Counted from the stretch's first letter, positions 8,376-18,659 are shown. The stretch: DNA of 46,277 bases from Streptomyces sp. CB01881 (GCF_002953255.1 NZ_CP026498.1:8317297-8363573); one strand, 5' to 3'. The notes: generated from the letters alone by a model not told the origin. Translations and numbers: made by a program.

Positions 8376-8407
8376 CAACAGGATGCGCGTTGGCGCATGC
8401 TGGGTGC

Positions 8408-9310
8408 ATGAGCCTGACCACCGCCCCCGCCACGACCGCGCCGGTGAGAGCCGTCCCCGCCCCCGACGAGGCCCGGCGGCACGAGCTGGCGGCCTTCCTG
8501 CGCAGCCGTCGCGAGCGGATCGCGCCCGAGCAGGTGGGCCTGCCGATGACCGGCCGCCGCCGTACGCCGGGGCTGCGCCGCGAGGAGGTGGCGCAGCTCG
8601 CCGCGGTCGGAGTGACCTGGTACACGTGGCTGGAGCAGGGGCGGGACATCCAGGTGTCCGCCCAGGTGCTGGACGCGGTCGCCCGCGCGCTGCTGCTGGA
8701 TCCGGCCGAACGGGGCCACCTGTTCGTGCTGGCCGGGACGGAGGACCCGGCGCCGGTGCGGGAGTGCCTGACGGTGACTCCGGCGATCCGGCTGGTGCTG
8801 GAGCAGATGTCGCCGATGCCGGCCGCGGTGGTCAACACCCGGTACGACGTGCTGGCGCACAACCCCTCGTACGCCCATCTCGTCGGGAACCTCGACGAAC
8901 TACCCTTCGAGGACCGGAACCTGATGTGGATGGCGTTCACGCCGTCGCGGTTCCGGGAGGTGCTGGTGGACCACGAGAACGAGCGGGACGGGATGGTGGC
9001 CCGGTTCCGCTCGGGGATGGCCGACCACAGTGCCGAACCGGCCTGGAAGGCGCTGCTCGCCCGGCTGCGCAAGGCCTCACCGGACTTCGAGGCGGCCTGG
9101 CAGCGGCACGACGTGATGCTCCCGGGCAACGGGCTGAAGCGGTTCATGGTGCCGGGCGTCGGGCTGCTGCACTGCGACTACACGAACTTCTGGCTGGGGC
9201 CGCGTCCGAGCGCCCGCCTGATCGCGTACACGCCCAGGGACGAGGAGACCCGTGAGCGGATGGAGCTGATGGCGGGTGGGCTCCAGGGCGGGGCGCAGGG
9301 CGGGGCGTAG
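8408..9310 (+). CDS. XRE-type regulator with MmyB-like ligand-binding domain
   Basis: 300 aa, ATG at 8408 (MSLTTAPATTAPVRAVPAPDE). An N-terminal HTH covers residues about 25-95: LAAFLRSRRERI, RTPGLRREEVAQLAAVGVTWYTWLEQGRDI and SAQVLDAVARALLLD. The remainder is the MmyB-type sensory domain: ARYDVLAHN-like VVNTRYDVLAHNPSYAHLVG, RNLMWMAFTPSRFREV, and the C-terminal GLLHCDYTNFWLGPRPSARLIAYTP. Streptomyces has many such proteins, usually beside and controlling a divergent oxidoreductase or transporter. Here the partner is the MFS exporter at 6747-8306, and the shared palindromes fit repression. No good RBS precedes the ATG, so the transcript may have a weak RBS or a short leader. Confidence 0.93.
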   Translation: MSLTTAPATTAPVRAVPAPDEARRHELAAFLRSRRERIAPEQVGLPMTGRRRTPGLRREEVAQLAAVGVTWYTWLEQGRDIQVSAQVLDAVARALLLDPAERGHLFVLAGTEDPAPVRECLTVTPAIRLVLEQMSPMPAAVVNTRYDVLAHNPSYAHLVGNLDELPFEDRNLMWMAFTPSRFREVLVDHENERDGMVARFRSGMADHSAEPAWKALLARLRKASPDFEAAWQRHDVMLPGNGLKRFMVPGVGLLHCDYTNFWLGPRPSARLIAYTPRDEETRERMELMAGGLQGGAQGGA

Positions 9311-9402
9311 GACCGGGCGCGGAGCGAGGCGTAGGGGCGGGTCCCGGAGCGGGGCGTGGCAGCGCGGGCACCGGGGCGTGCTGCCGGCCGGACCGCGGTG
9401 GG

Positions 9403-9816
9403 TCAGGCGCGGGCCGCGCGGCGGCCGAGTGCCAGGCAGAGCGCGGCCAGCGGCAGTTCGATGCAGCCGGCCATCACCACGGCGGCGAGCAGCGGCAGGC
9501 CGGTGCCGGCGGTGCCGATGTCGGCCAGGGCGTCGCCGGCGAGCAGCAGCGCCACCGCGCAGGCGGGCAGGATCGCGGCCGGGCTGCGGCGGCGCAGCAG
9601 CGCGTCCAGCGAGAGCAGGGCGGCGAGTTCGAGCAGGTCGAGGACGACCCACGGGATCTCGTGGCTGACGGCGAGCACCGCCAGCCAGGGCAGCAGGGCG
9701 AGTGCCGCGAAGGCGGGCACCCGCTCGGCCCACGCCGGCAGCGCCGCGGTGCCCGGAGCCGTGGTGCCACGAACCGTGGCGCCACGAACCGCGGCGCCCA
9801 GGACGGCGGTGCTCAT
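9403..9816 (-). CDS. small integral membrane protein
   Basis: 137 aa, ATG at 9816 (MSTAVLGAAVRGATVRG), overlapping the preceding gene's stop as ATGA. Four hydrophobic helices are visible: VPAFAALALLPWLAVLAV, WVVLDLLELAALLSLDALL, AAILPACAVALLLAGDALAD, and LPLLAAVVMAGCIELPLAALCLAL. The tail is short and basic (GRRAARA). The acidic residues inside helices 2-4 (WVVLDLLE, AGDALAD, CIELP) are notable. I do not recognise a family. Coupling to the upstream gene suggests stoichiometric expression. Confidence 0.75.
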   Translation of the reverse strand: MSTAVLGAAVRGATVRGTTAPGTAALPAWAERVPAFAALALLPWLAVLAVSHEIPWVVLDLLELAALLSLDALLRRRSPAAILPACAVALLLAGDALADIGTAGTGLPLLAAVVMAGCIELPLAALCLALGRRAARA

Positions 9817-10355
9817 CGCGCACCGCCGGTCGCGGCACCGCGCCGACGGCCGGGGACCCGCGCCAGCGACTGCCGCTCGCAGCCGCCCGCGTGCTCCACC
9901 AGCACCCCGTCGAACCGCCCGTGCGCCCAGGCGAGCCAGAACTCCCCGGCCACCGTGACCACTTCGGGACTCCCGGCGACCCGGCCGGCCCGTCCGAGCC
10001 ACCCGCCGGTGAACCGTACGGCGGGCGCCGCGCCGTCCTGCGCCAGCCGCCCCCAGGCCAGCCCGTACCGCCCCCGGGAGCCGGGGACGGCGCAGCGCCG
10101 GGCACCGCGCAGCAGCTGCGAGGTCAGCCGGGCCGCGACCAGGACGTCCAGCAGCTCCCCGTGCTCGTACACCTCCAGCGCCGCACGCCCCCGCGTCGCC
10201 CGGGCACTGCGCACCGCCCACGGCCCGCGCGGACCGGCGGGACCGGCCGGGTCGGCCGGGCCGACGGGCAGCGGCCCTTCTGCGTCGGCCGTCCCGGCGC
10301 CCGGGGCGGGCCGCCCGTGGGGCGGAGTGGCGGAGTGCGGTGCAGGGCTCGTCAT
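9813..10355 (-). CDS. hypothetical soluble protein coupled to a membrane protein
   Basis: 180 aa, ATG at 10355 (MTSPAPHSATPPHGRP), preceded by GAGGAC at good RBS distance. Residues 1-55 are disordered Pro/Gly/Ala. The remainder is a compact Arg-rich beta/alpha domain (ALEVYEHGELLDVLVAARLTSQLLRGARR, RYGLAWGRLAQDG, VVTVAGEFWLAWAHGRFDGVLVEH). I recognise no family. The stop overlaps the start of the small membrane protein by 4 nt, and the pair diverges from the two-component operon across a 135-bp gap containing a strong palindrome. Confidence 0.75.
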   Translation of the reverse strand: MTSPAPHSATPPHGRPAPGAGTADAEGPLPVGPADPAGPAGPRGPWAVRSARATRGRAALEVYEHGELLDVLVAARLTSQLLRGARRCAVPGSRGRYGLAWGRLAQDGAAPAVRFTGGWLGRAGRVAGSPEVVTVAGEFWLAWAHGRFDGVLVEHAGGCERQSLARVPGRRRGAATGGAR

Positions 10356-10410
10356 GTCCTCAAGACTTCCGCGCACCACCCCCCGGTGTCGGTAGTGCAC
10401 CGCTCCGAAT

Positions 10411-10436
10411 CGGGGGTGTAGCCAGGTACACCCCCG
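10411..10436. promoter_or_regulatory. 26-bp palindromic operator upstream of the two-component operon
   Basis: Arms CGGGGGTGTA (10411-10420) and TACACCCCCG (10427-10436), perfect over 10 bp, spacer GCCAGG. It is about midway between the divergent starts at 10355 and 10491. This is a probable binding site for the NarL-type response regulator encoded downstream, which would make the operon autoregulated (inferred). Confidence 0.75.
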
Positions 10437-10490
10437 TCCTCCAGCCCCCTTCATGGCGTCAGTCGATCTTCGGGGCCTACGCTGTCGGGC

Positions 10491-11720
10491 ATGCCCTCCA
10501 CCCCGCTGCGCCGAGCGCTCGCCAGGAGCGCCGAGCGCCCGCCGTGGTCGGCCGCCGCCTGGCGCGACGTCCGTTTCATAGCCGCCGGCATCCCGTTGGC
10601 CATGCCGATCTGGCTGGCCTGCCTGACCCCCAAGGCCTTCCTGCCGGTCACCGCCCTGACCCTGCTCTGCCTGCGCCTGCTGACGGCGGCTCAGCGCGGC
10701 CGGCTGCGCGCCCTGCGCGGCGTCGAGGTGCCGGCGCTGCTGCGGTCCGCGGACACCCCTGCGGGCCTGCTGACCCGGCTGCGCACGGGGGTGAGCTGGC
10801 GTCAGGCCGGCTACCACCTGCTGGTCGGCCCGCTGCTGGCGCTCGGCTCGCTCTGCCTGCTGTACGCGTGGGGCGCCGGCCTGCTGCTGACCACCGTCCT
10901 CGGCTGGGCGTGGCTGATGCCGTCGTCCAGCCCGGTGCGGGAGCACCCGCTCCAGCTGGACGTCCCGGTGACCCTCTGCGGCGCCGTCCTGCTCGCGGTG
11001 CTGCCCTGGGCCGTCGCGTGGCTGGCCCGGCTGGAGGAGACGGCCGCCCGGCGGATGCTGGGCCCGGGCCGGGCGGAGACGCTGGAGCGCCGGGTCGAGG
11101 AGATCGCCGAGAGCCGGGCCGGCCTGGTCGACGCCGTCGACGCCGAGCGCCGCCGGATCGAGCGCGACCTGCACGACGGCGCCCAGCAGCGGCTCACCTC
11201 GCTGGCGATGAACCTGGGCCTGGCCCGGCGCGCGCTCAAGGACGTCCCGCCCGAGGTCATGCAGGTGATCGTGGACGCGCACGAGGAGGCCCAGGCCGCC
11301 ATCGACGAACTGCGCGACCTGGTCCGCGGCCTGCACCCGGCCGTCCTGGAGGACCGCGGCCTGGACGCGGCGCTGTCCGGCATCGCCGCGCGCGCCCCGC
11401 TGCCGGTGCGCCTCGACGTCGACCTCACCGAGAGGATCGCGCCGACCGTCGAGGCGGTCGCCTACTTCACCGTCTCCGAGGCGCTGACCAACGTCGCCAA
11501 GCACGCCCGCGCCTCGCGGGTCCAGCTCTCGGTGCGGACGGCCGGGGGCCGGCTGCTCCTGGTCGTCAGCGACGACGGCGTCGGCGGCGCGGACGCCTCG
11601 CGCGGCACCGGGCTGACCGGCCTGCGCAAGCGGGCCGCCTCGGTCGACGGCACGCTGTCCGTTCTCAGCCCCCTCGGGGGTCCCACCACCATCACCGTGG
11701 AGTTGCCGTGCGCGCTGTGA
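10491..11720 (+). CDS. NarL-family sensor histidine kinase (HisKA_3)
   Basis: 409 aa. The N-terminal 180 residues contain about four membrane helices in two pairs (FIAAGIPLAMPIWLACL, LPVTALTLLCLRLL, LLVGPLLALGSLCLLYAWGAGLLLTTVLGWAWL, VTLCGAVLLAVLPWAVAWLA), the layout of the actinobacterial sensor domain. A dimerisation helix carries the phospho-acceptor His228 in ERRRIERDLHDGAQQR. The HATPase domain has the N box SEALTNVAKHA, the G box SDDGVGGA and GTGLTGLRKRA. It autophosphorylates and passes phosphate to the response regulator whose gene overlaps its 3' end. The third gene is a DUF4097 protein. The signal is unknown; the multi-helix input suggests envelope or membrane stress. Confidence 0.95.
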   Translation: MPSTPLRRALARSAERPPWSAAAWRDVRFIAAGIPLAMPIWLACLTPKAFLPVTALTLLCLRLLTAAQRGRLRALRGVEVPALLRSADTPAGLLTRLRTGVSWRQAGYHLLVGPLLALGSLCLLYAWGAGLLLTTVLGWAWLMPSSSPVREHPLQLDVPVTLCGAVLLAVLPWAVAWLARLEETAARRMLGPGRAETLERRVEEIAESRAGLVDAVDAERRRIERDLHDGAQQRLTSLAMNLGLARRALKDVPPEVMQVIVDAHEEAQAAIDELRDLVRGLHPAVLEDRGLDAALSGIAARAPLPVRLDVDLTERIAPTVEAVAYFTVSEALTNVAKHARASRVQLSVRTAGGRLLLVVSDDGVGGADASRGTGLTGLRKRAASVDGTLSVLSPLGGPTTITVELPCAL

Positions 11721-12352
11721 TCGCCGAGGACTCGGTCCTGCTCAGGGTCGGCCTGGTCAAGGTCCTGGAGGCGGTGGGCTTCGAGGTGGCCGCCGCCGTC
11801 GGGGACGCCGAGGAGCTGCTCGCCGCGGTGGAGGAGCACCGGCCGGGGGTGGTGGTGGCGGACGTCCGGATGCCTCCCGGCTTCACCGACGAGGGCGTCC
11901 GGGCGGCGCTGATGATCCGCCGGCAGTGGCCGGAGGTGGCGGTGCTGCTGCTCTCCCAGTACGTCGAGGAGCGGTACGCGGCCGACCTGCTGGCCACCAA
12001 CACCAGCGGGGTGGGCTACCTGCTCAAGCAGCGGGTGGCCAACGTGGACGACTTCGTCGACGCCCTCCAGCGGGTCGCCGAGGGCGGCACCGCGCTGGAC
12101 CCGGAGGTGGTCGCCCAGCTGCTGGTCCGCCGTCACCGGGATCCGCTGGAGAAGCTGACCCCGCGCGAGCGGGACGTGCTCGGCCTGATGGCGGAGGGCC
12201 GCTCCAACGCCGCGATCGCCGCCGCCCTGGTGGTCAGCGACAGCGCGGTGGCCAAGCACATCAACTCGATCTTCACCAAGCTCGACCTGCCGCCGGCCGA
12301 CGCCAGCCACCGCCGGGTGCTGGCGGTGCTGCGGTTCCTGGAGGTCGGGTAG
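11708..12352 (+). CDS. NarL/LuxR-family response regulator
   Basis: 214 aa from GTG 11708 (VRAVIAEDSVLLRVGLVKVL), with GGAG 7 nt upstream and 13 nt overlap with the kinase gene. A GTG at 11717 giving a GTGA overlap is a shorter alternative, but it would cut into the first beta strand. The receiver domain has acidic residues AED (7-8), the phospho-acceptor Asp52 in VVVADVRMPPG, a conserved Ser in LLSQY and Lys in LLKQRV. The C-terminal LuxR HTH is LTPRERDVLGLMAEGRSNAAIAAALVVSDSAVAKHINSIFTKL. It most likely binds the 26-bp palindrome at 10411 and controls this operon and possibly the divergent pair. Confidence 0.95.
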   Translation: MRAVIAEDSVLLRVGLVKVLEAVGFEVAAAVGDAEELLAAVEEHRPGVVVADVRMPPGFTDEGVRAALMIRRQWPEVAVLLLSQYVEERYAADLLATNTSGVGYLLKQRVANVDDFVDALQRVAEGGTALDPEVVAQLLVRRHRDPLEKLTPRERDVLGLMAEGRSNAAIAAALVVSDSAVAKHINSIFTKLDLPPADASHRRVLAVLRFLEVG

Positions 12353-12354
12353 CG

Positions 12355-13152
12355 GTGGGGTGGGGACGGGGGACGGTCGGCGGGCACCGGGCCTGGCGGA
12401 TCACCGGGACGCTGGCGATGGCGCTGACCATGGCGTTCGGCGCCGTGCAGACCTGGGGGCTGGTGGTGCAGCAGGAACGGGTGTACTACCGGGCGTACCC
12501 GGTCGCCGCGACCAGGGTGCACCTGGACACCGGTACCGCGGCGGTGCGCATCAGGCCGGGACAGCCCGGCCGGGTCGTGGTGACCCAGCGGCTGGACTGG
12601 ACGGTGCGCCGGCCGCGGGTCGAGACCCTCGTCGTGGGCGACGTGGTCACCGTCCGGATGCGCTGCAACCAGGTGCTGCCGGTCGTGGAGCTCGGCTGCG
12701 GCGCGCAGATCGAGCTGGAGGTGCCGGCCGGCATCTCGGTGGACGGCGGCGCGTCCTCCGGCAGCGTCGATGTCGGCGGCCTGAGCGGGGACGTCCGGCT
12801 CGACGCCTCCTCGGGGGCGATCGAGCTGTCCGGGCTCTCCGGGCAGGTGTACGCGCGGACCACGTCCGGGATGGTGAAGGGCACCGGCCTGACCTCCGGC
12901 CGGGTCGACGTGAACGCCACCTCCGGCGCGGTCGAACTGGACTTCGCGCGCCCGCCGCACGTGGTGTCGGTCGGTGCGACCTCGGGATCGGTGTCGGTGA
13001 CCCTGCCGCATGGCTCGGGCTACAGCTTCGCCGTCGACCACGGCTCGGGCGACGTCCACGTGGACACCGGGCTGTCCGACCCCGCCAGCCCGGACACCGT
13101 CCAGGTCTCCACCACCTCGGGCGCGGTCAACGTGGTCCCGGCCGAGGGCTGA
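12355..13152 (+). CDS. DUF4097 family beta-strand repeat protein, membrane anchored
   Basis: 265 aa, GTG at 12355, only 2 nt after the response regulator stop, with GGAGG about 10 nt upstream. One N-terminal hydrophobic segment (WRITGTLAMALTMAFGAVQTWGLVV) acts as anchor. The remainder is a beta-helix-like stack of DUF4097 repeats, with recurring short turns: GASSGSVDVGGLSGDVRLDAS, SGAIELSGLSG, TTSGMVKGTGLTSG, NATSGAVELDF, SVGATSGSVSV and STTSGAVNV. Such 'toastrack' proteins often accompany two-component systems or PspC-like sensors. Co-transcription suggests it is an effector or modulator on the outer face of the membrane. Its biochemical role is unknown. Confidence 0.9.
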   Translation: MGWGRGTVGGHRAWRITGTLAMALTMAFGAVQTWGLVVQQERVYYRAYPVAATRVHLDTGTAAVRIRPGQPGRVVVTQRLDWTVRRPRVETLVVGDVVTVRMRCNQVLPVVELGCGAQIELEVPAGISVDGGASSGSVDVGGLSGDVRLDASSGAIELSGLSGQVYARTTSGMVKGTGLTSGRVDVNATSGAVELDFARPPHVVSVGATSGSVSVTLPHGSGYSFAVDHGSGDVHVDTGLSDPASPDTVQVSTTSGAVNVVPAEG

Positions 13153-13185
13153 CCCGGGGCCGGGCGGCGACCGGGCCTGGGGCCG

Positions 13186-13221
13186 GAGCGGGGCCGGGCC
13201 GGCGAGCGGGGCCGGGCCGAC
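13186..13221 (+). repeat. 18-bp tandem duplication in intergenic DNA
   Basis: GAGCGGGGCCGGGCCGGC (13186-13203) is followed directly by GAGCGGGGCCGGGCCGAC (13204-13221), one mismatch. It lies between the DUF4097 gene and dus. Confidence 0.75.
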
Positions 13222-13312
13222 GGGGGACGGCCGGACCGGACGGCTGAGGGCCCGATCCGCGGGTGGGGGACAATGAAGAGTCCCGAGCCCCCGTCCCCGA
13301 GGTCAGCCGCGC

Positions 13313-14482
13313 ATGACAGTCACGCCCGCACCCACCGCGACCACCGACGAGTTCGCGCCGCTGACCATCGGCCCGATGAAGGTGTGGCCGCCCGTCGTGC
13401 TGGCACCGATGGCCGGCATCACCAACGCGCCGTTCCGCACCCTCTGCCGCGAGCAGAGCGGCGGCAAGGGCCTGTACGTCTCGGAGATGATCACCACCCG
13501 GGCCCTGGTCGAGCGCAACGCCAAGACGATGCAGCTGATCAGGTTCGACGCGAGCGAGAAGCCGCGCTCGATCCAGCTGTACGGGGTGGACCCGGTCACC
13601 GTCGGCAAGGCGGCCCGGATGATCGCCGACGAGGACCTGGCCGACCACATCGACCTGAACTTCGGCTGCCCCGTCCCCAAGGTGACCCGCAAGGGCGGCG
13701 GATCGGCGCTGCCGTACAAGCGCAACCTGCTGCGCGAGATCCTCCGCGAGGCGGTCGCCAACGCCGGGGACCTCCCGGTGACCATGAAGATGCGCAAGGG
13801 CATCGACGACGACCACCTCACCTTCCTGGACGCCGGCCGGATCGGCGCCGAGGAGGGCGTGGCCGCGATCGCCCTGCACGGCCGCACCGCGGCCCAGCAC
13901 TACGGGGGCACCGCGGACTGGTCGGCGATCGCCCGGCTGCGCGAGTCCGTCCCGGCGCACATCCCGGTGCTCGGCAACGGGGACATCTGGTCGGCGGACG
14001 ACGCGGTGCGGATGATGCGCGAGACCGGGTGCGACGGCGTGGTGGTCGGCCGCGGCTGCCTGGGGCGGCCGTGGCTGTTCAAGGACCTGGTCGCGATCTT
14101 CGAGGGCGAGGTGGACTACGCCCGCCCGAGCTTCGCCGACGTGGCGCGGGCCATGGTGCGCCACGCGCAGCTGCTCGGCGAGTGGATCGGCGACGAGGCC
14201 CGCGGCGTGATCGACTTCCGCAAGCACGTGGCCTGGTACACCAAGGGCTTCTCGGTCGGCTCCGAGCTGCGGGTGAGGCTGGCCAACTCCTCCTCGCTGG
14301 CCGGGTTGGCCGAAACCCTCGCCCAGGTGGAGCAGTCCCAGCTCTGGCCGGCCGGTGCGGACGGCCCGCGCGGGCGCACCAGCGGCAACAACCGGGTGGT
14401 TCTGCCGGAAGGCTGGTTGGACGATCCGTACGACTGCGCTCTGCCCAGCGTGGACGCCGAATCGGACACCTCTGGCGGATGA
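13313..14482 (+). CDS. dus: tRNA-dihydrouridine synthase (DusB-like)
   Basis: 389 aa, ATG at 13313. FMN-dependent TIM-barrel enzyme that reduces uridine to dihydrouridine in tRNA D-loops. The FMN-binding start is VVLAPMAGITNAPFRTLCRE. SIQLYGVDP follows. The catalytic Cys119 is in HIDLNFGCPVPKV, then the family-specific RKGGGSALPYKRNLL. TMKMRKGID, IALHGRTAAQHYGG, LGNGDIWSADDA and GVVVGRGCLGRPW are the phosphate-binding loops. The C-terminal helical tRNA-binding domain contains HVAWYTKGF. It is monocistronic: a strong intrinsic terminator follows. A GAGG lies about 10 nt upstream of the start. Confidence 0.96.
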   Translation: MTVTPAPTATTDEFAPLTIGPMKVWPPVVLAPMAGITNAPFRTLCREQSGGKGLYVSEMITTRALVERNAKTMQLIRFDASEKPRSIQLYGVDPVTVGKAARMIADEDLADHIDLNFGCPVPKVTRKGGGSALPYKRNLLREILREAVANAGDLPVTMKMRKGIDDDHLTFLDAGRIGAEEGVAAIALHGRTAAQHYGGTADWSAIARLRESVPAHIPVLGNGDIWSADDAVRMMRETGCDGVVVGRGCLGRPWLFKDLVAIFEGEVDYARPSFADVARAMVRHAQLLGEWIGDEARGVIDFRKHVAWYTKGFSVGSELRVRLANSSSLAGLAETLAQVEQSQLWPAGADGPRGRTSGNNRVVLPEGWLDDPYDCALPSVDAESDTSGG

Positions 14483-14534
14483 TCTGTCCGTAGTGGCAAA
14501 AATGCCTCGTGACCGGTGATTGCCACCGCGTCCC

Positions 14535-14571
14535 AGCCCTCTTGTCCTATCTGGCCAAGAGGGCTCCTTTT
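14535..14571 (+). terminator. canonical intrinsic terminator of dus
   Basis: Perfect 10-bp stem AGCCCTCTTG / CAAGAGGGCT, 11-nt loop, followed by CCTTTTT. It is one of the few hairpins here with a real T-tract. Confidence 0.93.
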
Positions 14572-15045
14572 TGGTGCATTGGTGTCACGGAACGAGCACA
14601 TCCGTGCACACAGTGCGACGATCGGCGGAGGAGGACTACGTCCGGCGGGCGAGATGCACTCGTGACGCTTGCCACATGCGGTGGCGACTGACGGTCACTC
14701 AGGGGACGAAATGGCCACATCGGCGGTGAATCGCTTCCCGAAGGGGGTGGCGCGGGATCGGCCGGTCCGGGTGCAGGAAATCAAGCCGGGGTGGCACGGT
14801 GGACGGCCGACCGCTACTTTCCGTCCCGATCGTGTGATCTTCCAGTTTCCTTGCCTTCAAGACTTGAAGGCAAGCTAGCGTCATCCGGACGATTTCACCA
14901 ACAGAGGTGAACGCCTTTATGTGCATTCGATCTGCTGGGTTACCACCGAGTACGGGCCTCGTACGGCCTATTGGCGGCGCAGAAGTGCCTTCGAAATGGG
15001 TATGTTCTCCGGCGTCAGGGCAACCGTGTGCGAGGAGACCGACCC
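14572..15045 (+). other. long leader/promoter region of ppdK, no gene seen
   Basis: 474 bp between the dus terminator and the ppdK GTG. The region is less GC-rich than its surroundings. It holds the 25-bp palindrome at 14850-14874 and a smaller inverted repeat TTCACC-N6-GGTGAA at 14894-14911. Short open frames in it (for example from 14907 or 14921) run into ppdK out of frame and show no protein-like composition. It most likely holds the ppdK promoter(s) and a 5' leader. Confidence 0.6.
14850..14874. promoter_or_regulatory. 25-bp perfect palindrome upstream of ppdK
   Basis: Arms CTTGCCTTCAAG and CTTGAAGGCAAG with a single central A, perfect over 12 bp. The right arm contains a TTGAAG hexamer that could serve as a -35 element. 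A one-nucleotide spacer is too short for an RNA hairpin loop, so a dimeric DNA-binding regulator is the better reading than a terminator. The regulator is unknown. Confidence 0.75.
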
Positions 15046-17754
<2,709 letters not shown>

Positions 17755-17765
17755 GGCGGGTAGGC

Positions 17766-17796
17766 GCCCTCCTCGCCAGGCATCGGCGAGGAGGGC
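17766..17796. terminator. hairpin terminator of ppdK
   Basis: Perfect 12-bp stem GCCCTCCTCGCC / GGCGAGGAGGGC with 7-nt loop, 11 nt after the ppdK stop. Confidence 0.88.
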
Positions 17797-17898
17797 CCAT
17801 CCGACCACGGCGCGGTCCCTTCGCTGACCGCATCCCTCCCACCCGGGAGGGCGTACACCGGAGCTCGGCGCAGGAGAACCGGCGTACGTAACGCGGCC

Positions 17899-17934
17899 GG
17901 GGCGGGAACGGACAACGGCGTCCGTTCCCGCCCC
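17899..17934. terminator. second strong hairpin, about 100 bp after the ppdK terminator
   Basis: Perfect 15-bp stem GGGGCGGGAACGGAC / GTCCGTTCCCGCCCC with loop AACGGC. No coding sequence lies between it and the ppdK terminator; a smaller hairpin CCCTCCC/GGGAGGG sits at 17834-17851. It is either a backup terminator or the end of a short non-coding transcript. Confidence 0.7.
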
Positions 17935-18022
17935 AGCCGCTTTCCTCGTGCGCGCGGGGTGTGGCCTTGGCCACGTGTGTGGCTGTCCGCCGGTGGCCGG
18001 GCCCGCTGCCAAGCTGGAGCGC

Positions 18023-18541
18023 ATGACCAGCAAGAACCGCCTGTTCGTCCTCGTGGCCGTCCTGATCTGCGTGATCGCGGCCGCGGCCGGGTACGTCCTC
18101 TCGGACGACGGGGCGAGCCGCCCGAAGGCCGCCGTGGGCACGGCCTCCGCCGCGGGTCCGACGGCTTCCAGGTCCTCCGCGCCCAAGCCGTCCGCGCCGG
18201 CCTCGTCCGCGCCCAGGCCGTCGCCGCCGGCCGCCACCTGGGTGCCCGCCGACCCCGCGCTCGCCGACGTCTGCCGCACCAGGCTGCCGAGCCAGGCCCT
18301 CGACACCCTCGGCCTGATCGCCAAGGGCGGCCCGTACCCGTACCGCTCCGACGGCATCGTCTTCGAGAACCGCGAGAACCGCCTCCCGCGGAAGACCTCC
18401 GGCTACTACCACGAGTTCACCGTCGTCACCCCCGGCTCGGGCGACCGCGGCACCCGACGCGTCGTCACGGGTGACGCCGGCGAGCAGTACTGGACGGCCG
18501 ACCACTACGGCAGCTTCCAGGAGATCGACCCGCGCTGCTGA
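18023..18541 (+). CDS. guanyl-specific ribonuclease (RNase Sa/barnase superfamily), membrane-anchored or secreted
   Basis: 172 aa, ATG at 18023. The N-terminus MTSKNRLFVLVAVLICVIAAAAGYVL is a signal anchor or signal peptide. A Ser/Ala/Pro linker runs to about residue 75. Residues 82-172 align with RNase Sa: DTLGLIAKGGPYPYRSDGIVF-like core, YYHEFTVVTPG, GTRRVVTG and ADHYGSF. Catalytic residues are intact: Glu131 (general base), Arg142 and His161 (general acid). Cys84 and the C-terminal Cys172 match the RNase Sa disulfide. It should cleave RNA 3' of G outside the membrane. No barstar-like inhibitor gene is adjacent, as expected for an exported RNase. Confidence 0.93.
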   Translation: MTSKNRLFVLVAVLICVIAAAAGYVLSDDGASRPKAAVGTASAAGPTASRSSAPKPSAPASSAPRPSPPAATWVPADPALADVCRTRLPSQALDTLGLIAKGGPYPYRSDGIVFENRENRLPRKTSGYYHEFTVVTPGSGDRGTRRVVTGDAGEQYWTADHYGSFQEIDPRC

Positions 18542-18659
18542 GGCGCTGCGCCTCGCCCGGCGGGCCCAGGCGGCCGCCCAGGCCGCGGGCGGCTTCGGCG
18601 TTCGCTGCCGGCGTCCGCCGGGGCGGAGAGGGCTGCCCGTCCGCGCGATGCCCGCCGCC

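Noticed and set aside
10340..12352. 670-codon frame covering the histidine kinase and the response regulator
   Set aside because: Only the last 214 codons look like a protein (the response regulator). The upstream part is the shadow of the kinase gene in another frame, so it is not a fusion.
14894..14912. PHO-box-like GTTCACC (on the minus strand) upstream of ppdK
   Set aside because: PHO boxes are direct repeats of about 11 nt. Here the units are inverted, so PhoP control is not supported.
14907..14960. Short leader-peptide frames (MCIRSAG... or VHSICWV...) before ppdK
   Set aside because: Neither ends before ppdK in a way that suggests attenuation, and no alternative hairpins pair with them. 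Both run on into out-of-frame ppdK sequence.
18542..18659. Barstar-type inhibitor gene beside the RNase
   Set aside because: The 118-bp gap cannot hold one, and the neighbouring genes are a DUF559 protein and ppdK.
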